DNA from: CAIOZW01 sp049317725
GTDB taxonomy: Bacteria > Acidobacteriota > Blastocatellia > RBC074
NCBI GenBank assembly: GCA_049317725.1
Contig: JBMOHS010000144.1
Coordinates: 1-10,127, forward strand
Reading direction: 5' to 3'
Length of the DNA: 10,127 nucleotides
Shown here: piece after piece, positions 5,891 through 10,127 of the stretch
Position numbering within the stretch: position 1 is the stretch's first letter
How the letters are laid out: each line of letters opens with the position of its first letter
Program-made: the position numbers and the translations under genes
The notes under the pieces: generated by a model
Seen by the model: only the letters and a program-made list of their open reading frames with translations
Database searches by the model: none
Told to the model about the DNA's origin: nothing

Positions 5891-6460
5891 TCAGCTGCTG
5901 ACCCGGAGGGGACGATCGCGCAGCGCGAACGTCTTCCGGACCATCCGCGAGATCGACTCTTCCTGCGTCAGCTCACCGATCTTGTCGAGGTCAACCCAGC
6001 GCAGCTCTTTCGACTCCCAGGTCGCCGTGAGCGGTTCGGTTGGATCGGCGACGAAGAGGTACCGGATGTCGTAATGGAGGTGCCGGACCTCTGCCTTGCG
6101 GCCGGGGATGACGTGGACGTCGAGGTCGAAGATCGTGCTGAGCGGGGAGGTCACCGACGAGAGCCCCGACTCCTCCCGCGCTTCGCGCCACGCGGCCGCC
6201 AGCATGTCGCCATCCTCCTCGACGTGGCCCCCCGGCTGTACCCACATCTCCAGCCGCCGATGATGGGTCAAGAGCGTCTGCCGGAGGCCCGGATCGACGA
6301 CCCACGCCGATCCGGTGAGGTGCCCGCGCCGCAGCGAGCGGCTCGCGCAGTGCTCGTGCCGCGCGACAAAACGCAGGATGCGATTCCGTAACCGGGCCTC
6401 GCGCGCATCGCTCCACCCCTGGTAGTCGCTCAGGTCTTGCATCAACTGCTCTCGGTCCAT
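5891..6460 (-). CDS. Nudix hydrolase
   Basis: This 189-aa cytoplasmic protein is expected to hydrolyse a nucleoside diphosphate linked to another moiety, using Mg2+. The nudix box is clear: PGGHVEEDGDMLAAAWREAREESGL, with the metal-binding REAREE helix intact. The first glutamate of the GX5EX7REUXEEXGU pattern is replaced by Gly in an EEDGD stretch. I recall the same kind of substitution in a subgroup carrying 'GGHxDGDxD', and the residue is not one of the core catalytic glutamates. Preceding segments (GSAWVVDPGLRQTLLTHHRRLEMWVQPGGH) form the usual first strands, and VRHLHYDIRYLFVAD is another subgroup feature. The N-terminal 45 residues are helical and charged. The gene heads a probable two-gene operon with the flavoprotein and is divergent from serS. 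The substrate is unknown. It lacks features of isopentenyl-diphosphate isomerase, the nudix-fold enzyme that the isoprenoid neighbour might suggest. Confidence 0.88.
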   Translation of the reverse strand: MDREQLMQDLSDYQGWSDAREARLRNRILRFVARHEHCASRSLRRGHLTGSAWVVDPGLRQTLLTHHRRLEMWVQPGGHVEEDGDMLAAAWREAREESGLSSVTSPLSTIFDLDVHVIPGRKAEVRHLHYDIRYLFVADPTEPLTATWESKELRWVDLDKIGELTQEESISRMVRKTFALRDRPLRVSS

Positions 6461-6488
6461 TCCAGGTCCCCCGCTTTCTTGAAAGAGG

Positions 6489-6611
6489 AGTATAGCCCCA
6501 GAGGAGGCAGATTACCGCAGGGGAATGGCGAGAAGAGAACGATCCCTTGTTGACGTCGCGGCCTTGGGGTATTGTGTGGGGTTTGTAGCGCTGGGTTTTC
6601 CGGCAGGTCAA
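6489..6611 (-). promoter_or_regulatory. Candidate promoters for the nudix-flavoprotein operon
   Basis: On the minus strand, TTGACC (6606-6611) and TACAAA (6582-6587) are separated by 18 bp and resemble a sigma-70 promoter about 120 bases before the nudix start. Closer in, TATACT (6489-6494) matches five of six -10 bases and would give a leader of about 22 bases, but it has no good -35 box. One of these probably drives the operon; the sequence does not decide which. Confidence 0.3.
6547..6575 (+). promoter_or_regulatory. Weak candidate promoter for serS
   Basis: TATTGT (6570-6575) is a possible -10 box. TTGACG (6550-6555) is a good -35 hexamer but only 14 bp away; TTGTTG (6547-6552) has the right 17-bp spacing but a poor match. 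It would leave a leader of about 50 bases before the serS start. I see no T-box-like leader. Confidence 0.25.
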
Positions 6612-6630
6612 AAGGGAGAGAGACAAGGCG

Positions 6631-7926
6631 ATGCTCGACGTCAATTTTGTTCGTGATCATCCGGAGTTGGTACGGGAGCGGTTGGGGCACAGACGGTTCG
6701 ACCTTGCGCTGCTCGATGAGCTGACGGTGCTCGATGGAGAGCGGCGGCAGTTGATCCGGGAGCGGGATGAATTGAATGCGGCGGCCAACCGTCTCAGTCG
6801 GGAAGTGGGGCAGCTCATGCGCGAGGGGCGTCGAGAGGAGGCCGAGGAGCGCAAGGCCGAGTCCAGGGCCGTCACCGACCGCAATCGAGGCATTGAGACC
6901 CGCCTCGACGAGCTGGAGCAGAGCTTCCGCGCGATTCTCGTGACCCTGCCCAATCTGCCGCACGAGTCGGTCCCGGTCGGTCACGATGAGCAGGACAACC
7001 AGGAGGTCCGCCGCTGGGGGACGCCCCGCGATTTTGCGGCGGAGGGGTTCACGCCCCGTGATCACGTCGACTTGGGAACCGGTCTCGGCATCCTCGACCT
7101 TGAGCGGGCCGCCAAGGTGACCGGCTCGCGCTTCTCTGTCCTCTCCGGCATGGGCGCGCGCCTTGAACGGGCCCTCATCGCCTTCATGCTCGACCTGCAT
7201 ACGCGCGAGCACGGCTACCGCGAGATGCTCCCGCCCTTCATCGTCAACGACGCTAGCCTCTTCGGGACCGGACAGCTTCCCAAGTTCGAGGCTGACGTCT
7301 TCAAGTTGCGGGATGAACGCGAGCTCTACCTGGTTCCAACGGCCGAGGTCCCACTGACCAACCTCCATCGCGATGAAATTCTTCAGGAGAAAGATCTGCC
7401 CCTCAGCTACACCGCCTACACCCCCTGCTTCCGTTCGGAGGCGGGAAGCTACGGCCGGGATGTGCGTGGGCTGATCCGCCAGCACCAGTTCGACAAGGTG
7501 GAGCTGGTCAAGCTGACCCGCCCCGAGGACTCCTACGCTGCCCTCGAACAGTTGACGGCCGATGCCGAGCGGGTCCTGCAGCTTCTCGAACTTCCGTACA
7601 GGGTCATGGCCCTTTCGACCGGAGACGTCGGCTTCTCCTCGGCCAAGACCTACGACCTCGAAGTCTGGTTGCCCAGCCAGCAGACCTACCGCGAGATCTC
7701 TTCCTGCTCGAACTGCGAGGCCTTCCAGGCGCGGCGCGCCCAGATTCGCTTCAAGCGCGACGGCAAGACCAAGACCGAGTTTGTGCACACCCTCAATGGG
7801 TCCGGGTTGGCGGTGGGGCGGACGTGGCTGGCGATCCTCGAGAACGGCCAACAGGCCGATGGTTCGATCCGTCTCCCCTCGGCCCTGGTCCCCTATGTTG
7901 GCGCCTCGGTCATCGAGGCAGAGTAG
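6631..7926 (+). CDS. serS: Seryl-tRNA synthetase
   Basis: This enzyme charges tRNA-Ser (and tRNA-Sec) with serine using ATP in the cytoplasm. The protein is 431 aa, the usual length. Residues 1-110 start with the conserved MLDVNFVRDHPELVRERL and continue as the long charged coiled-coil arm that grips the tRNA variable loop. The class II core follows. TAEVPLTNLHRDEIL (237-251) carries the serine-binding TxE loop. Motif 2 is FRSEAGSYGRDVRGLIRQHQF (267-287), with the Arg for ATP binding. EISSCSNCEAFQARR (355-369) is a typical later segment. Motif 3 is NGSGLAVGRTWLAILENGQ (389-407), with the conserved Arg. The ATG is preceded by GGGAGAG about ten bases upstream. The gene is divergent from the nudix gene and convergent with the galU-like gene, only 14 bp between the stop codons. 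A 6-bp stem (GCCTCG/CGAGGC, 7903-7919) lies in the last codons but has no T-run. Confidence 0.97.
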   Translation: MLDVNFVRDHPELVRERLGHRRFDLALLDELTVLDGERRQLIRERDELNAAANRLSREVGQLMREGRREEAEERKAESRAVTDRNRGIETRLDELEQSFRAILVTLPNLPHESVPVGHDEQDNQEVRRWGTPRDFAAEGFTPRDHVDLGTGLGILDLERAAKVTGSRFSVLSGMGARLERALIAFMLDLHTREHGYREMLPPFIVNDASLFGTGQLPKFEADVFKLRDERELYLVPTAEVPLTNLHRDEILQEKDLPLSYTAYTPCFRSEAGSYGRDVRGLIRQHQFDKVELVKLTRPEDSYAALEQLTADAERVLQLLELPYRVMALSTGDVGFSSAKTYDLEVWLPSQQTYREISSCSNCEAFQARRAQIRFKRDGKTKTEFVHTLNGSGLAVGRTWLAILENGQQADGSIRLPSALVPYVGASVIEAE

Positions 7927-7940
7927 CTCTCTCGACGGGC

Positions 7941-8798
7941 TTACGAGATTCCCAGGCGACGGCGAATGCGCGGCTCGATCGCGGCCCGGATTGCCGGGTC
8001 GTCGAGGGCGTACTCGATCACCGTCTCGAGGTAGTGGACTGGATCGCCGATGGTGAGCCACTCGCCGTCGGTGACGGGGCAGGCGACGACGTGCCCGCCC
8101 CGCCGGACGTACTCCCGCACGCTGTCGGTCAGCCACAGCTCATTCCCCTGGCCCAGCGGAATCTCCCGCAGGATTCCGACGATCGCCTCGCTCAGCAGAA
8201 AACGGCCAAACATTACCAGGTTCGATGTCGCCTCTTCACGTCGGGGCTTCTCGACGACGTCCTGCAGATCCCGATCGCTCCCCTCGCGGAAGCTCACCAC
8301 GCCATAGCGGACAACGTCCTCCCACGGGACTGCCTGGGTCCCGACGACGAGCGCCCCCGTCTCCTGGTGGAGGTCGATCAGTTGCCGGGCAAAGGGCGTC
8401 CGGGTCTTGAGGATGTCATCGCCATAGGCGTAGAGGAAGCCTTCCCCGGGCGGCAGATGCCGGCTGGCGACGAGGAGGGGCGTGCCATTGCCGTAGGGGC
8501 CTTCCTGGGGCTCGAAGATCAGCTCGACGTCGCGCATCTGGGCGACGAAGCGATCGAGCGCCTCGTACTTTCCCGGCGCGGGCAGGTCTGTCAGCCGATA
8601 TTGTCGATGGAGCGGACCCGGATTTTCGCCAGTGACGATGATGATCTTGCGGATGCCCGCGGCGACATACTCGTCGATGATCAACTGGAGTGCCGGCTGA
8701 TGGAGAATCGGGAGCAGCTCTTTCGGGTAGCCGAGGGTGACGGGCAGCATCCTGGTTCCAGATCCAGCGGCGGCAATGACACCGGTTCTGACGTTCAT
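7941..8798 (-). CDS. GalU-like nucleotidyltransferase (probable UTP-glucose-1-phosphate uridylyltransferase)
   Basis: This 285-aa protein resembles GalU, which makes UDP-glucose from UTP and glucose-1-phosphate for polysaccharide and glycolipid synthesis. Residues 6-32 show the nucleotide-binding signature GVIAAAGSGTRMLPVT followed by PKELLPI; GDD (126-128) supplies the metal-binding Asp; VEKP (182-185) and the late NELWLTD (219-225) match the family's active-site segments. It differs from standard GalU in two places: the loop usually reading GLGHA is GPYGNGTP (100-107), and the usual L-P/G-D-D is YGDD. The sugar or nucleotide could therefore be different; a glucose-1-phosphate thymidylyltransferase-like role is possible. 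The ATG overlaps the TGA of the upstream TPR gene (ATGA), with AAAGGA just before, indicating translational coupling. The stop faces the serS stop at 14 bp. Confidence 0.82.
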   Translation of the reverse strand: MNVRTGVIAAAGSGTRMLPVTLGYPKELLPILHQPALQLIIDEYVAAGIRKIIIVTGENPGPLHRQYRLTDLPAPGKYEALDRFVAQMRDVELIFEPQEGPYGNGTPLLVASRHLPPGEGFLYAYGDDILKTRTPFARQLIDLHQETGALVVGTQAVPWEDVVRYGVVSFREGSDRDLQDVVEKPRREEATSNLVMFGRFLLSEAIVGILREIPLGQGNELWLTDSVREYVRRGGHVVACPVTDGEWLTIGDPVHYLETVIEYALDDPAIRAAIEPRIRRRLGIS

Positions 8799-10127
8799 TT
8801 GATTCCTTTGGGTACGGGAGAGGACGGAAGATCCTTCCGGGTGGCCCAGCGTGGGCGGGTCGCCGGACGTGGGCCGGAGGTGGCCGGGTTCGTGCTGGAG
8901 GGGATCTTCTCCTGGATTGCCACGGGAGCGGGGGGCGACTCTGCATTGACCAGCCGCACGCCGTTCCAGCGCGAAAAGTAGCGCTCCTGGTTGAAGAAGG
9001 GCGTCAGCGGATCGGTCAGCGCAAAGCGCAGCGCGATCGCGGCAGGGAGCTGGATCGGCCGCGGCGGTGCCGGCTTTGCCGGAACTACGGCCGGCTTCTC
9101 GACAGGAGCCTCCTCCTTCGCTTGCGCGAGGGCGGCTACTACCGTCCCGGGAGGGGCCGATCGGGGCGCGGCCGCTGCCGGCTTGGCCGGGGCTGGGGGA
9201 GGGCTCACCACGGGGGCGGGTTCGATCGCCAGCGGAGGGACGGGACGCTCCGCTCGCTGGGTCACCTCCTCCCGTCGTGCGAACATCGGATCCGAGCGGG
9301 GCAGGCTGATCCGGCTCACGCTGCCACTGTTCTCACCGCTCGCCTTGGATGACCGGTCCAGCCTCTCTCGCAGCACCAGGAGAGCGCTGTCGGCCTCGAC
9401 CGGCGCTGCCGCTGGGGCTGGCGCAGTCTTGGCGACGGGGGAGGGGATTGCGACCCCCCGAACGGAGGCGAGCAGCTCGTAGGGGTTGACAGAGGCCCGG
9501 GCCAGCTCCGCCTCCAGTTTATCAAGCGAGCCACGGACTTGCCGGAAGAGCAGTTCGATGATGGTGCGGCGGACATCGGCCTTCTCCCCCCCGGCCCCCC
9601 CCTTCTCCGGTGGCGTCGCCGGGGGCTCATAGCCCGCGAGGTAGAGCGCGAGGGCCGAGGCCTGATCCCCGGCCGTCTCGCGAACCGTGGCGAGATGCCA
9701 GAAGGAGCGGCGCACTTCGGGAAGGTCACCGTACGACTGGATCGCTTCGAGGAGCGCGGCATCGGCGGCCGCCAGATTCTCGGCCTTGTAGTAGGCCCAG
9801 CCCTTTCGATCCCAGGCCCGGCCACGCAGAATGGCGACGCGACCTTCGCGGTCGTAGTTGGGGTAGTCGCGCAGCGACCCGGCCGGCTCGGTCGCGGTCT
9901 CGGCCTCGGCGAGGACCCGATTGGCCATCTCGATCGCCTTGTCGAGGAGGGTTCCCGTCCCGATCAGCCGCTCAGCGGTGTAGAGGGCGCGAAAGGCTGT
10001 TCGCTCCGGACGTGCCACGACAAACTGATCGACGAGCCGCAGCAGGGCGGCGCGATCACCGCTGCCCGGCTTGGCCGGACGAGTCCAGTCGGCGAGTCCA
10101 GACTCAAGGCGGATCAGGGCCTCGATC
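8795..10127 (-). CDS. TPR-like, proline/alanine-rich protein of unknown function (partial)
   Basis: The gene is cut by the window end: the frame stays open to the last base, with 443 residues visible and the N-terminus missing. A GTG at 10018 is in frame, but the 36 codons upstream read smoothly (e.g. LIRLESGLADW), so it is not the likely start. In visible residue numbers, about 60-165 are helical and TPR-like (GRAWDRKGWAYYKAENLAAADAA and similar helix pairs). A further helical part (about 180-225) ends in NPYELLASVRG. Residues about 225-360 are rich in Pro and Ala (PPPAPAKPAAAAPRSAPP), a flexible linker perhaps spanning periplasm or cell wall. A short ordered segment with FALTDPLTPFFNQERYFSRWNGVRLVN follows, then a basic/proline tail. 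I do not recognise the family. The stop overlaps the galU-like start by 4 bp, suggesting one operon, possibly for envelope or polysaccharide work; that link is inference. Confidence 0.7.
   Translation of the reverse strand, partial: IEALIRLESGLADWTRPAKPGSGDRAALLRLVDQFVVARPERTAFRALYTAERLIGTGTLLDKAIEMANRVLAEAETATEPAGSLRDYPNYDREGRVAILRGRAWDRKGWAYYKAENLAAADAALLEAIQSYGDLPEVRRSFWHLATVRETAGDQASALALYLAGYEPPATPPEKGGAGGEKADVRRTIIELLFRQVRGSLDKLEAELARASVNPYELLASVRGVAIPSPVAKTAPAPAAAPVEADSALLVLRERLDRSSKASGENSGSVSRISLPRSDPMFARREEVTQRAERPVPPLAIEPAPVVSPPPAPAKPAAAAPRSAPPGTVVAALAQAKEEAPVEKPAVVPAKPAPPRPIQLPAAIALRFALTDPLTPFFNQERYFSRWNGVRLVNAESPPAPVAIQEKIPSSTNPATSGPRPATRPRWATRKDLPSSPVPKGIK

Noticed and set aside
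5132..6391. A 419-codon + strand frame opposite the flavoprotein and nudix genes
   Set aside because: It crosses two well-supported minus-strand genes and their intergenic gap; the translation is low-complexity Arg/Pro/Gly-rich.
7903..7930. Stem GCCTCG/CGAGGC plus AGAG/CTCT as a serS terminator
   Set aside because: The first stem is inside the coding sequence, both stems are short, and no T-run follows on either strand.
6442..8136. A 564-codon open frame on the - strand opposite serS
   Set aside because: serS is unmistakable on the + strand. The opposite frame has no domain and also runs into the 3' end of the galU-like gene and the 5' end of the nudix gene in other frames.
7824..8981. A 385-codon + strand frame over the serS end, galU-like gene and TPR gene end
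   Set aside because: It is antisense to the galU-like gene with its clear nucleotidyltransferase motifs; no domain in the + translation.

Overview
The window is high-GC bacterial DNA with densely packed genes on both strands. The large outer-membrane receptor has a carboxypeptidase-regulatory-like domain in front of its plug (Oar-like). With the TPR/proline-rich protein and the DUF433/DUF5615 pair, this suggests a Gram-negative soil or sediment bacterium, most likely Acidobacteriota. That placement is inference, because no rRNA or other phylogenetic marker except serS is present.

Layout: (1) Positions 1-478 hold no convincing gene. They carry an inverted repeat built from a tandem 8-mer, a C-rich repeat tract, and the probable promoter/operator of the next module. 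(2) Positions 479-2032 (+ strand) hold a DUF433 antitoxin, then a DUF5615 PIN-like toxin. The toxin reading frame has no stop codon and runs through a 21-bp tandem repeat directly into an ArsI/CadI-type glyoxalase-fold arsenic resistance protein. A thioredoxin-type arsenate reductase (ArsC) follows. (3) Positions 2095-6460 (- strand) hold a nudix hydrolase and a geranylgeranyl-reductase-family flavoprotein, probably an operon, followed by a TonB-dependent receptor. (4) Position 6631 onward (+) is serS, divergent from the nudix gene. (5) Positions 7941-10127 (-) hold a GalU-like nucleotidyltransferase whose start overlaps by 4 bp the stop of a TPR/proline-rich protein that is cut by the window edge.

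How the genes relate: ArsI (C-As bond cleavage in trivalent organoarsenicals) and ArsC (arsenate to arsenite) form a small arsenic-detoxification set without a visible exporter or ArsR. The set sits directly behind, and partly fused to, a toxin-antitoxin module. That module has distinctly lower G+C than its surroundings and lies between inverted copies of a GGGGCGAGGG motif. The most interesting feature is this junction: a repeat tract at the exact 3' end of the toxin gene provides an open linker into ArsI. ArsI also keeps its own strong ribosome binding site and start. The remaining genes look like ordinary chromosomal functions.
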